Assembly (NCBI GenBank): GCA_033961575.1
Contig: CM066734.1
Span: 79,739,001 to 79,803,000 of the forward strand
Direction of reading: 5' to 3'
DNA length: 64,000 bases
DNA from: Aselliscus stoliczkanus
Lineage: Eukaryota; Chordata; Mammalia; Chiroptera; Hipposideridae
Shown here: positions 35,339-47,284 of the stretch, piece after piece
Layout: every line of letters begins with the position of its first letter
How positions within the stretch are numbered: position 1 is the stretch's first letter
Translations under genes and position numbers: made by a program
Notes under the pieces: generated by a model
The model's database searches: none
What the model was told of the DNA's origin: nothing
The model's input: the letters and a program-made list of their open reading frames with translations, nothing else

Positions 35339-35339
<1 letters not shown>
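34726..35339. other. Intronic stretch, nothing firmly recognised
   Basis: Moderately mixed composition, possibly an old repeat, but no family could be named. Confidence 0.4.

Positions 35340-35367
<28 letters not shown>
35340..35367. repeat. (ATT)n microsatellite
   Basis: About nine pure trinucleotide units. Confidence 0.96.
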
Positions 35368-35369
<2 letters not shown>

Positions 35370-36416
35370 TTTGAGTGTATTCTTCCTTAAAGCACTGTGG
35401 CAAGGAAAGTTTGCACTGTGGTGAGACTATAACAGTTGCACTCCACCACCCTGAAGTTACAACGTATTTGAGAAGACAAGAAGTAAACAAGTAATAATCA
35501 AAAGAAACAAAATTGACTTTTTACATTTTAATTGACAACATTTAACAAATAAGTGTTTAAGTAAGTAGTAAAATTTCTCTAAATTCCAACTTGATACATT
35601 TGATTTAAAATAAAGGAAGCTTCTGGAGCAAAGTGGTTTCACGTGATCCTTGTACGTTGCCTAAATAGTATTTGGAAAATGCTATGCAAGTCCATTAAAG
35701 TTAGGCAAGGAGTAGGAGAAAAAAAATGCATACTACTTTGACATGTTTCATAAAACTATTTTGGCAATCCTTTGGAGAGAAGGAAACTACTTTTAGTAAT
35801 TTCTATTCTAATCCATGTTTCCCAGCTCATTTTAAATGTTACCCTTTCTATGATGCTTATGCAAATCCCCATGATTACATATTTTTTCTTCTACATCCTT
35901 TAGAACTTTGAACCATTTATTAATGATCCCCTTATGGCAGACAGCAGAATTTTTGTCATAATTTTATGTCTGAATTCTCTTCTGTTTCCAAATCATATAC
36001 ACATTCTGGAAAATGGAATCTCTTCATTTGATTTTCATCATATGAGAATATAGTAGCATAGTTCCTTGTACTGAGTACATAGTCATTAGTATTTATTGGT
36101 GTAAATAGTACATTTGTGTAGTGAGGGTCTAAGCGATATAGCAGGAACTTAATAAAAGCTAGTTAACCTGAATTATTTAAATATTCAATCCAGCCAAGTA
36201 AAACATAATTTGTATTACATCTATACTCTCTACTTTAGTAGTTTGGTAAAAACTACCAAAACTTTGGATCTCATATTTATTACTTCAAATAACAGGATAT
36301 TAATGACATCTATTAAAATACAGTTTTAAAATCTAACCAGAAAAAGCATGTCATCAATATTTAAATGAATACAGGCCTTCATTTGTTAAATTGTAGAAAG
36401 GTGCTGCATAATCTGA
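35368..36416. other. Intronic stretch, nothing recognised
   Basis: AT-rich; no gene, no identifiable repeat. Confidence 0.45.
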
Positions 36417-36430
36417 TTAAGACCTTTTTT

Positions 36431-36878
36431 TGTTTTTAAAGATTTTATTGGGGAATTGGGGGGAGGGGAAAAGTGTTGGGAAATCCAGGAAGGGGAATAG
36501 ACAAGGTGCTGTCCTTTTGTTCTTCAGTCTAGTTGTGGAGGATGTCATTTCATTGCCCATGGTGATATCGTCATTGCACTCTTCCCGAGTGAGGCAGATC
36601 AGTAGCCGGCGTCTAGACGGCAGCTCTTGGCAGCTCACACTGGCTGCTGGCCACTCATGCTGGATGCTGGCCACTCACAGTAGCTCACAGCAGCCCACTG
36701 CAGCCTACACGGTCTCCGATGACTCATGGCTGCCCAGCTCCTGGTGGACTTGTTTTTCACCATCTTAGCTGTAGAGGGCAGTGTCACCGGCCCTCATATG
36801 TGGGATCTGAAGCGGGGTCCTGCTGTCAGAGCTGGCGTCCCAAGCCAGCTCTTAACCAATGCGCCACTTGGCAGGTCC
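36431..36878 (-). mobile_element. Full-length long-form tRNA-derived SINE (about 448 bp) with 14-bp TSD
   Basis: Same architecture as 22568-23013: head, gtgacactgccctctacagc junction, long body and ccaataaaatctttaaaa tail on the minus strand. TSD ttaagacctttttt at 36417-36430 and 36879-36892. It differs from the other copy by several internal indels. Confidence 0.95.
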
Positions 36879-36892
36879 TTAAGACCTTTTTT

Positions 36893-37672
36893 AAGTCTTC
36901 AAAATTAACAAATTGGTTAAACTGACAATTTATATTTTTCACATTTTTTAATTGTCAATTAAATTACTTTTAATGTTTCCAAATATTTTACCCTGAAAGA
37001 TCCATCACCTTTGGGATACCTATTTTTACAATTCTAAGTCGACACTCCAGGAGCATGGTCTCCAAGAAAATTAAAAAACAAACTAATGTAGTAATTACTA
37101 TTTTTGTAATTCAGAATATTATAATTCTCCCCATTAGAATTAAAATGCATATACCATTTTAAATATCCATATATTAAAAAGGAAATAAAAATAAAAATGC
37201 ACAGACTGCTGCTGTCTTTAGTGTTCAAGATATAATTAACCTCCAAAAAGTTATTGAATTTATCAAATTATGCTTTATTAAAAATGACAGGGAATCACTC
37301 TGAACAGGATTTTTACCATAGTTCTACCATATTGAATGAATTACCAGAGGACATAAGTTAAATTTTTCTTTCAATATTTCAAATTGAGGTAATCATAAGA
37401 TGGTTTAGTCTATTTTAAAAGATGCATTTATTAAGAAAAACAACACAACACACTATAAGAAAATTACAACTCAAAATATATCAAATAACATTTATAACAA
37501 AATTCAACTATGATAGCATATTTATCTTCATATTTAAAATATCTGCTCAGTATAAAAAATAAGTATTGGGTTTAAAAACCAATGCAATGCACATAGATTC
37601 TAAACTATGAAGTCTACAGTTTGGCAATACCTCTCGAATGTTTACAAACAGAAAAAGGAGAAAGATCCTATT
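36893..37672. other. Intronic AT-rich stretch, nothing recognised
   Basis: No recognisable feature. Confidence 0.45.
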
Positions 37673-37695
37673 TAAGACTTTCATTTATTTATTTA

Positions 37696-37794
37696 TTTTT
37701 TAAGGGCAGTGTCACTGGCCCTCATATGTGGGACCAGACCAGGGCCGCTGACTTCCCAAGCCAGCGCTTAACCACCACGCCACTCAGCCGGCCC
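37696..37794 (-). mobile_element. Short-form tRNA-derived SINE with imperfect TSD
   Basis: Minus-strand gggccggctgagtggcgtgg ... ggccagtgacactgccc. Flanking direct repeats around 37673-37695 (taagactttcatttattta) and 37795-37817 (taagaattttatttattta) are similar with mismatches, so it is older than the copies with perfect TSDs. Confidence 0.9.
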
Positions 37795-37817
37795 TAAGAA
37801 TTTTATTTATTTATTTT

Positions 37818-39186
37818 TTTTTTTAAGAATTTTAAATTGTTGGTTAATTAGAACATGTTTAAATTACTGAAAGCAATAAGGCTAATTCTAATATTAGAAA
37901 ATAATATCACAGAAGAATAAGAATATTATTGGTAAATATATTAAACCTCTCTCTACAGATATATTGTTAACTTAGGCTCACCAAATAGTGACATCAGCTG
38001 AAAAATTTATATGGTATTCATAAATGAAGAGTAAAATTATTTAGATTATATATCCCTCACATATTCAGACATTCAAAATATATAATAAACCAGACGCATA
38101 TGGCATGAACAGTATTGAACACTGGATCTACAAATATAATTAAGATATATTCATTGCCACTATGTCATTAAATAACTTAGTCATGTGTGGTGATTGCTTA
38201 TATGATGTCTGACACATATTTAGGCATTCATTAATTGTTCAATGTTGTTGAGTATTAATATACCCAATCAAAAAATGATCACTTCTAATACTGACTGCTT
38301 TCCCATAGTATAGCATAAGAAATTACCACCTCCTCTGGAGTTTCGAAAAGCAGAATATCCTTAAGTTGGGTAAAAATGTATGATAACTAATATTGCTTCC
38401 TGCTTTATTTCTAAGATTAGAACTTATATATTTCATAACTAACAGCAAAGTTAGAAAATATATTTAAAATTTTAAATACAATGAAGAAAACATATGTAGA
38501 TATAACCAATGTATTCAAAAATCTAGGATGGAATGTTTGTTTTGCTCAAGTAAAGCACGTTGATTCAATTATTGTTTATTTCACAATTATTCCTCTACAA
38601 ACGATATGGCTTCCTAAGATAGAACAGTGAAGCCAAATTAATTTCAGTTTTACAATTTAAATTACAAGAGTCATGCAGAATATTCATGGAAAGACATTCT
38701 GCAGTGATGTGATCATATATTTTTTTTCCACTTTGGCTACATGGATGCGCTTAAGATACAGTCACTGAACCATGAGGCTCATTTTGACTTGGACTGGACT
38801 GACACATGGCCCCAAAGCCGTGGACAACTGTATATCACAATCCAAGAATTTTATGTTTATCCAACTGACCCTCCACTAAAATAATTGCCACACAATTTCA
38901 GCAATTCTTCAAAGTCTTCTACATAAGGATGAATATTTATCGCAAATAATAGAATCCACGGTATCTCTCAAAGCAGAGATTTTAATTTAATTGGATTCCT
39001 CTACAGTAATAAGTTATTACGGATCATTTTAAAGCTTTATCTTAATTAATTTTACTGGATATTTCTAATATCTCTATAATTTCAATACATACTTAAAACG
39101 CTGAGCAGTGTTGCTCTCCCAAAGAAAGAAATGTGAATCAATTTAGATGATCAGTGCACATCAATAGTCATGTGTGCAGGATATGC

Positions 39187-39188
<2 letters not shown>
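37818..39188. other. Intronic stretch; one less AT-rich patch at about 38735-38880
   Basis: No repeat recognised. The patch 38735-38880 (tggatgcgcttaagatacag onward) is unique-looking and could be conserved noncoding sequence, but I cannot test this. Confidence 0.35.

Positions 39189-39241
<53 letters not shown>
39189..39241. repeat. (GA)n microsatellite
   Basis: About 26 pure GA units. Confidence 0.98.
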
Positions 39242-39243
<2 letters not shown>

Positions 39244-40554
39244 TTGTGCAAAAACACTTGATTTTTTTGTTACATATTTTCCATTTCATCAAAAATTTTA
39301 AATAGATAAAGATTTGAAAAGTTACCAAGGAAAATTTCTGCTGTTAAAATTAACAGAATTAAAAACAATACATTGAAAGACGGAAAAGTGATATAAAGTA
39401 GGCTTGAATTAAGCATAGTACCTTCTCAACTATCATATATTATCCTTACTTTTTCATAGAGACAAACAAAAGATATCTATCTGAACAAGAGTTCATCTTG
39501 ACACCAACAAATACTGTGTTATTTTGTCAATTTGATTTTTATGAACAAATGATGCTTTTAAACAGTCTTTCACAATTTCAATTCTTCATAAATAAAGAAA
39601 CATCAGCTATGAAATATGTTTGATGAGTCCAGTTCTCAGTGAATTTGTTTAAGTGACTTTTTAATTTTATATGATAAATCTTCTGGCACTTTTATTATGT
39701 CTTCAACTGGTGAAAGCATTGAAGCCAAAAAATCCAGGAGATGGATGATTATGAACTTTTACATAATTCTTTCAGAGTATCCAAAACTTAATGTTATGCC
39801 TTGCAAATAGTTTCAACATATTCTCATGGATTAATTGGCTATCAAATATGTATAATTATTTTATATCTTCATAAGCAAAATTAATGTTTTAATCATTTTT
39901 TGAGTTTAGAGGAAAGCTAGAAATTTGTGTTTTTGAGAATGAATTTACCATGGAAAATTGTATGAAGGGAAATCTGTGGATGAATGCTAACTCACTAAAA
40001 ACAATGACATAAATTTTAGCATTTGTTTATTCATAATAAAACATATCACCTTTTCTAAATTAAAAGATATCCAAGTACCCTACTTGAGTTTTCTCTGATC
40101 ATATGCATGGATAATTTTTCTGTACAAGCTGATTAAATCTGATGATATCTAGACCTTTCCACTTTGTTTCATATCAATTAAATTCTCATGAAATATCAGG
40201 AATTAACTTTGTATCAGCCTTTAGTGCTTCTCTTCATTATTCAACAGTTCAATCCATGGGCTTTTCTGAACAATGTTCATGATAATATGAATGTTTATTG
40301 CCTTGATGGTGGGACATATAGTTTAAATACTAAGCTAGATGATTTATCCTGTAATTGAAAGAAAAGCTTATGGTCCATGTATTTGATTTGAAAAATCCAT
40401 TACTTCTAGAATTAGGAAGTGCAACTCAGTTAGTTTAATTCATGTCTGTATGATCATAAAATAAGTCCAGTTATGAATCATAAACTGAATATGTTCCAGT
40501 TAATGCAATAAAACTTCCATGAAAGGACAAAAGCATTCAACAGAACATTTGTTA
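39242..40554. other. Intronic AT-rich stretch, nothing recognised
   Basis: No recognisable element. Confidence 0.45.
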
Positions 40555-40654
40555 TGAAAGTATATGCATCCATCATGCATTACAGAATTGTACACCAGAA
40601 ACCTATGTAACTTTACTAACCATTGTCCCCCAATAAAATTTAATTTAAAAAAAG
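40555..40654 (+). mobile_element. LINE-1 3' end fragment (type B 3' UTR)
   Basis: catgcattacagaattgtac, accagaaacctatgtaactt, tactaaccattgtcccccaa, then ataaaatttaatttaaaaaa. Same 3' end type as 1020-1110 and 46840-46956. Confidence 0.85.
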
Positions 40655-40656
40655 TA

Positions 40657-40864
40657 CAGTAAAACTTTGTATTGCAATTAGCTTGGTTTGAGAGTGTTCC
40701 ACAAGATGAGCAAACATTTCTATTTTGCCATTACTCATAATGGCAAAAATCACTATTTCTTTTGCACCAACCTAATAATACACTTTAACTTGATAAACGA
40801 GCGATATCTTGCAATACTAGTAGTTTGTTTCTGAAACGAATTATGTTCGCAAACCAAGGTACTG
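40657..40864. mobile_element. Short DNA transposon with terminal inverted repeats (Tigger/MER-like), host of a nested mariner fragment
   Basis: The left end cagtaaaactttgtattgc and the inverse of the right end, cagtaccttggtttgcgaac, are similar terminal inverted repeats. TA precedes the left end, as expected for Tc1/mariner-superfamily targets; the right TA is displaced by two bases. A 53-bp mariner-like piece interrupts the middle. Family assignment is inferential. Confidence 0.5.
40723..40775. mobile_element. MADE1/Hsmar1-like mariner MITE fragment (right half) at a TA site
   Basis: The hairpin ttttgccatta-ctca-taatggcaaaa is followed by a terminal ttttgcaccaacctaa, with TA on both sides (40721-40722, 40776-40777). 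From memory this matches the right half of the mariner-derived MITE MADE1. The left TIR is missing. Confidence 0.6.
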
Positions 40865-42249
40865 CATATGCAAGGCCTAGATCAAGATCTTGGCCATGAC
40901 AGCTTAGGGAAAAACACTGTTTTTAGTTATAACCATGTCTCCTTGTACCACTGGCCATTACATCTTAGTTCACTAATTTAGAAGACAATACTGCCTGTTA
41001 ACAAAGATTATATATTTCCTTTGATAATCATGGGAAAGTACAGACTGAATATGTACTATATTGAAATAAAATACCATTATATGTAATATAAATGCATTAA
41101 TTATTACATTTTCTCCTTTAAAGTCAACAACTACAACAAAAAAAAACAAACTTATTCTTCAGTTCAGTCAGAGAATTACTGCCCAGATTGATTATATTTT
41201 TAGATTAAAACATTAACAGTGAAGATCTTTAGAAAGCATAGATAGATATAGAGAGATTAACTGCAGCAAATATTCAAAAACCATAATTTGACTTAAAAGA
41301 AATACTGAAAATCACCCTATTTTTGAGAAAGTATACTACAGTATAAGATATGTCATATTGAAAATTATGAATATACCATTGAAATATAAGAGAACACAGG
41401 ACATACAATTGTTCTAAACCTGTTTTCTCCAAATTGTACACTGAAAATTAAAGTGAATCAAACCATTTTACAAATGATTAATCCATATCTATGAAACGTT
41501 CTTTTGAATTGAAAGTCTGTGAACTAGCAAAAGCAACTGATTAATACAATCAATTCGTTTGGCATAAGCAGTCATTTATTTGCCCCTAATTTTTAGTGTG
41601 CAAATGTCCTACTGGGTCTCAAATTAAACAATTCCAGATGTCAGCATTTAGGGGCATAATTTTTATTTACAGAGTGGGAAATTCATGACCAAAGTAATTT
41701 GGTAAAGACTTCCTTTTAATAATGTACCTTATTTTTAAAATCTCCACCCAGGCAAATTCTGAAGTATATTTCATAGCGTCATATATTACATTATTTTATT
41801 TGTATATGTTTAGCACACATATTTTTTCTTCTTAATTTAATATGATCAGTGTTATAGAATTATTCAATCTCCAGAGTTTATTTTTATGTCCTAGCTATTA
41901 GGCAATATCAATTTCAAACCCAGAATGGGTCTTGGCCTTTTTTCAGGAGCTAGAGCAGGAAGGAAAAAAAAGCCAGAAAAAAACAAAAACTAAATATCTG
42001 ATCTCAAGGGATGATTAAAAAGCAGATTATTTATTTTGCAATATGGAAATGTAGTCTTTAAGGTTATAATCTTAACCCAAATGAGATATTTTAAAGCAAA
42101 TTCCTTTTCAGTGTTACTTTATGATTACCATTCTGCAACCATCTTTCCAAACCTCCTCTTTTATAACCACATGAAATAGAGATAATAATAACAGTAGCTG
42201 TACCAATAAAACAGACATATATAGTCAGCATGTTCACTAGTGCCAGTCA
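40865..42249. other. Intronic AT-rich stretch, nothing recognised
   Basis: No recognisable element. Confidence 0.45.
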
Positions 42250-42465
42250 GTGAGTGAAACTCTACAAAGATTCAAATCATTTAATTATCATAATAACAAT
42301 ACTAAAGTCAGCATTATTACTACATCAATTTTAAATGTACAAAGTTAAGCAACATGCCTGAGATCTTACAACTAACCAATAAGTGGAGAATCTGGGAGTT
42401 CAGCCTGGGTATATCTGCTAACACAGCTAAGCTTTCTGACCATTGCTCTGCTATCTCTCTGACAG
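42250..42465 (-). mobile_element. MIR SINE (minus)
   Basis: Plus-strand tcatttaattatcataataa, gcctgagatcttacaactaa, ccaataagtggagaatctgg, gagttcagcctgggtatatc: the reverse complement of the MIR core and head. Confidence 0.75.
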
Positions 42466-42689
42466 CCCTGAGGCACTACCTTCCTTATTCTTAGATAATA
42501 ACCATTCTGCCTAATTAACCATTCTCAAGGTTGAGTCCTGTGGAGAACACAAATGTATTCCATGCAATCTCAGCCAATCTAGATCCTTATCAGCAGGACT
42601 TGAATTCACTATCTTTATTCACTTACTGTGTTCTCTGTTGTGCCTATTCCACCATTTCAGTCCATGTGGCCCCACAGGATCTCCTCTTT

Positions 42690-42960
42690 GGTTAAAGCAT
42701 GGGCTTCAAGGTCACAAAGAAGTGAGTTCAAATCTTAGCAGTATCACATTGTGTCTATATGTGTATCCTTGGGAGAAGACACTTTCCAATGTTGCACCCA
42801 AACTTCCTTACCTGTAAATTAGTACCTCTTTTATGGAATATTGGTAGCAGTTTATTTGGAAAACATACATATATATGTATAATATGTAAAACACACACAC
42901 CCTCATATGTGTAGCACAGTGTTTAGCTGAGAATAAGCACTCAACAGATAACTCTTTAAA
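42690..42960 (+). mobile_element. MIR SINE
   Basis: ttggttaaagcatgggcttc, gtgagttcaaatcttagcag, ccttgggagaagacactttc, ttccttacctgtaaattagt, then gcacagtgtttagctgagaa. Full MIR order, about 225 bp downstream of a MIR in the opposite orientation. Confidence 0.75.
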
Positions 42961-43279
42961 TGATAATTACTCTGATAAATGTGCCAATGCTTGAGTTTTA
43001 GTTACCTCTGAGTCTATCCAATCTATTTAAATCAGTTTATATCTCACAATCACATGAGAATAGCATTAGAAATGACCATAGAAGTGACTGTCGTGTTTGG
43101 CATAATCTATGCACATACTATGCTCACCCATAATGCTCAGCAGTAACTCCTCTCAGCTCCCTTTGTTTGCCCATTGAGAGAACCATATTAACTTAAGTGA
43201 CAGCACAAGGCTTCAGAAAGATAACTGAAAGTCTAAATTAGGAAAGACATTCAGGACTCTTCATTATTTAATAAAGACA

Positions 43280-43380
43280 GAAAGAGATTATCTAATCTGC
43301 CTAAAGTCACATAGAAATTTAGGACCAGAATTTTGTCCCCTGATTCCAATGTTATACTTTTTCAGGCACATCATTAAACT
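43280..43380 (-). mobile_element. MIR core fragment (minus)
   Basis: Plus-strand tctgcctaaagtcacataga then ttaggaccagaattttgtcc, a diverged inverse MIR core. Confidence 0.5.
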
Positions 43381-44016
43381 ACTAACAGAAGGATAATAAC
43401 TCACTTTTAAGATAAAATTAAACCTCACAGAACCACATGCCATGGAAAGGTTTTGCTCTTGTTAGCTTTTACCTCTTCCCCTAGTTCTGTTACTACCTCA
43501 AATATCTCAGGCTATCTCACAATTGTCTTTAATAATATCCATCCATTCCAGACTTAGATGGTCACCACATTATAGAGGTATGGACTGAAAATAGCCTGAA
43601 AATGGTTTGGAACTGACATAAACATTTTTAAATGTTCATTTCACCAGAATTTTAAAAATTTAAGAGGTTTCCAGCATTTGCAAGGTTTATCTCTTTAGTA
43701 CAATGAGGCATAAACTTTTACAAGGTTAAAATTGAACCCATGATAATTTTTCCTTCCACAAACAAAAAAAACAAACAAAATAAAAAACATAAATGTTAAA
43801 TTATCTTGTCCTTGTGGGCTTCTAGCGAGGTAGGAAATATTAATTTTCTTATAATATACCATAATATCACAACTTTAGGGAAAAACTTCCTTCTATGAGA
43901 GTACAATTTTAATATTATAAAATTACAAACCTAAAAAGTACAGATGATAGAGGCTGATGAAAGCATGTGTAGGTATGCTGTAGAACCACAGGTTTTTATA
44001 ATTCTTTTTTTTTTTT
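43381..44016. other. Intronic stretch, nothing recognised
   Basis: No recognisable element. Confidence 0.45.
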
Positions 44017-44028
44017 TGCATTTACATT

Positions 44029-44144
44029 GTTAACTAATTTTTTTTTTTTTGAGGGCAGTGTCACTGGCCCTCATATGAGGGACCGAACCGGGGCCGCTGG
44101 CGTCCCAAGCCAGCGCTTAATCACTGCGCCACTCAGCCGGCTCC
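44029..44144 (-). mobile_element. Short-form tRNA-derived SINE with near-perfect TSD
   Basis: Minus-strand gagccggctgagtggcgcag ... ggccagtgacactgccctc plus A-tail. Flanking repeats tgcatttacatt (44017-44028) and tgcatttatatt (44145-44156) differ at one base. Confidence 0.9.
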
Positions 44145-44229
44145 TGCATTTATATTATGAACCACCCACACTGACAATTATTTTTATGGCATGAAACTTA
44201 CAACATTGGTATTGAAGGAAAAGCATTTG

Positions 44230-44266
44230 TTATGGACTAATGTTTGTGTCTCCCTCAGAATTCATA
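44230..44266 (+). mobile_element. Left part of an ancient repeat, split by the composite L1
   Basis: ttatggactaatgtttgtgt ctccctcagaattcata is the start of a common mammalian repeat that resumes at 46957 with agaattcatatgtggaaacc. The two halves join without loss once one TSD copy is removed. Confidence 0.7.
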
Positions 44267-46956
44267 CGCGGAATAAATTTAACCAAGGAAGTAAAAGATC
44301 TGTACTCAGAAAATTATAAGACACTGAAGGAAGAAATAAAAGAAAATACAAATAAATGGAAACACGAACCATGCTCATGGATAGGAAGAATTAATATAGT
44401 TAAAATGTCCATACTGCCTAAAGCAATATATATAGATTCAATGCAATTCCTATCAAACTACCAAGGGCGTTTTTCACAGAAATAGAAAATATAATCCTAA
44501 AAATTATATGGAACCATAAAAGATCCCGAATAGCCTCGGCAATCCTGAGAAATAAGAACAAAGTTGGGAGCATCACGCTACCAGACATCAAAACATACTA
44601 CAAGGTTACAGTAATCAAAACACTACTGTACTGTCATAAAAACAGGCACATAGATCAGTGGAATAGAATAGAAAGCCCAGAAATAAATCCATGCATATAC
44701 GGACAGTTACTCTATGACAATGGAATCAAGAATTTACATGGGGGTAAAGATAATCTATTTAATAAATGGTGCAGGGAAAATTGGACTGACATATGCAAAA
44801 AAATGAAACTGGATCACCTACTTATGCCATATACAAGAACAAATTCAAAAAAGACTTAAATGTACGACCTGAAACCATAAAACTCCTAGAAGAAAATATA
44901 GGGAGTAAATTTGCAGACATTACCCTGAGCAATATTTTTACTGATACATCCTGCGGGCAAGGGAAGTAAAAGAAAAAATGAACATATGGAATTACATCAA
45001 ACTTAAAAGTTTTTCCACAACAAAGGAAATCATCAATAAAACAAAAAGGAAGCCTACTGAATGGGAGAAGATATTTGTCAACAATATATCTAGTAAGTGG
45101 TTAGTATCCAAAATTTATAGAACACTCATACAACTCAACACCAAAAAAACAAACAACCCAATTAAAAAATGGACAGAGGATATTAAGAGACATTTCTCTA
45201 AAAAGGACATACAGATGACCAACAAGCATATGAAAAATGTTCAACCTCACTGATCATTTGGGAAATGCAAATAAAAACCACAATGAGATACCAACTCACT
45301 CTGGTCAGAATGGCTATCATCAATAAATCAAGAAACAACAAGTGCTGGCAGGGCTGTGGGGAATAGGGAACACTGCTGCACTGTTGGTAGGATTGCAGAT
45401 TGGTGCAGCCACTATGGAAGTCTGTATGGAGGTATCTCAGAAAACTGGAAATGGAACTACCTTTTGACCCAGCAATTCCATACCTAGGTATTTATCCTGA
45501 AAAACCCAAGAGAGTATTTTGAAAAAATATATGCACCCCTATGTTCATTGCAGTGCTATTTACAATAACCAATACTTGGAAACAATTGAAATGCCCATCG
45601 GTAGACAGTGGATTAAGAAACTGTGGTACATTTACACAATGGAGTATTACGCAGCTATAAAGAAGAAAGAAATCTTACCATTTGCAACGATACGGATGGA
45701 CCTAGAGAACATTATGTTAAGTGAAATAAGTCAGTCAGAGAAAGACAAATACCATATGATCTCACTTATATGTGAATCTAAAGAACTGAATAAATGAGCA
45801 ATGTAAACAGAAAGTCTTAGAGACACAAAGAAAAAACTGATGAGGGCTGGATAATGGGGGGATGGGCATGAGGGAGAAGGGGAAGGGATGAGGCAACATA
45901 AACTGGTAATACAATACTACTGCAGAGACAGAAGAGACAGTTTATGGAATATAATCAAGAAGGTTAAAAATATTTCTTTAGGGGATCAGAAGGACTCATG
46001 CCTTGTCAGGGAGACAACTTTATTGACGGTGTAGTGGCCTGACTACTGCACTGTACATCTGAAGCTGCCGCTGATTAATATTAGATGTTGACTATAATTT
46101 AACACATATATAGTCATGGGATGTGGAATATAGCATGGGGATGGAGTCAATGGAATTGTAACAGATATGTATGATATCGGGGGTGAGGGGTAGAGGAGAA
46201 GGGGGTAGTCACTTTGTAAGGGGTGAAAAAGATAACTATTGCATTGTTTTGTACATCTGTAACTAATAATAGTAATAAAAAAAGAAAGGAAGACAGAAGA
46301 ATAACATATTTTTATATCATAATTTGACATAAATCTTCATACAGGAATAATTTGTAGGAATATCAATGTTCCCGGATGAGTCAATAAAAGCTGTTTGTTA
46401 AGAACAAACCATCAAAAGTTGGGAGCAAGAGTGGATTACATCAAAATGAGGGTTAGAGCTGGAAGACAAATTATAGACATGGAGATGGAAAAGGCATACA
46501 GTACATTTTAAGTTTTTTATTAAGGATCACAAACTACTGGAGTAATACACAAGAATGGAGTGACCTGGTGCAAGACGAAACAGAGATGAGAACTCTGGTA
46601 GTAGCCCAATCTAAAAACAGCTACAGCTTTGAATTCTGGCTCGGTGTTGGGAAGTTTGTGTTTGTTTTGTTTTGTAAGAAAATCCCTCAAGTTTTATTTT
46701 GTGAAATCTCCTACTATCTAATTTTATTAATCAGCTGGATTTCTTTATAAACTTTTAAGGGGAAGAGAAACATGCTGGGAATGCAAACACTTACTTGCAG
46801 CTTACAACCTGTTGACTTACAAACTCTGCTTAAAGAATGCTGACAGTGCAATATATAGATGATGTAGGATAAAATTGCACACTTGAAACCTATGTAATAT
46901 TACTAACCAATGTCACCCCAACAAATTTAATTTTAAAAACAAAACAAACAGAAAAA
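44267..46956 (+). mobile_element. Composite LINE-1 insertion (L1 body + non-L1 segment + second L1 3' end), 10-bp TSD
   Basis: Direct repeats agaattcata at 44257-44266 and 46957-46966 bound 2,690 bp. The 5' end is L1 ORF2 beginning at the stretch that encodes [20 protein letters not shown] and running to the ORF2 C-terminus (WYIYTMEYYAAIKKKEILPF, MLSEISQSEKDKYHMISLI), with several frameshifts and stops. A type A 3' UTR ends at about 46283. There follows about 555 bp without L1 similarity (46284-46839), and then a type B L1 3' end with its A-rich tail to 46956. The likely explanation is a 3' transduction; nested insertion is the alternative. Confidence 0.8.
46284..46839 (+). other. Presumed transduced non-L1 segment inside the composite L1
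   Basis: Sequence between the two L1 3' ends. It contains no recognised repeat and no meaningful ORF. If the composite arose by 3' transduction, this is a copy of the flank of the source L1 elsewhere in the genome. Confidence 0.45.
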
Positions 46957-47093
46957 AGAATTCATATGTGGAAACCCTAGTCTCCAATGTGATATTTGGA
47001 GATGAGGCCTTGGGAGGTAATTAGGGTTAGATGAGGTCATGAAGATGGAGTTTTCATGCTGGGATTAGTGGCCTTATAAGAAAAGAAAGATCT

Positions 47094-47204
47094 TTTGGGC
47101 CGGCCAAGTGGTGTGGTGGTTCAGAGCTGGTTTGGGATGCCAGCGGCCCCGTGTTTGGATCCCACATATGAGGGTCAGTGATACTGCCCTTAAAAAAAAG
47201 AAAA
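47094..47204 (+). mobile_element. Short-form tRNA-derived SINE with 13-bp TSD
   Basis: tttgggccggccaagtggtg, tggttcagagctggtttggg, ending gtgatactgcccttaaaa. TSD aaaagaaagatct at 47081-47093 and 47205-47217. It inserted into the ancient repeat. Confidence 0.93.
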
Positions 47205-47211
47205 AAAAGAA

Positions 47212-47215
<4 letters not shown>

Positions 47216-47278
<63 letters not shown>

Positions 47279-47284
47279 TCTCTC
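47216..47284. repeat. (CT)n microsatellite
   Basis: About 34 CT units with one interruption, starting within the right TSD (gatct). Confidence 0.97.

Noticed and set aside
36417..36925. Frames of 60-112 codons on both strands
   Set aside because: They are shadows of the second full-length SINE.
40555..40654. Simple polyadenylation site of a host transcript
   Set aside because: The AATAAA is part of an L1 3' end shared with two other copies in the window.
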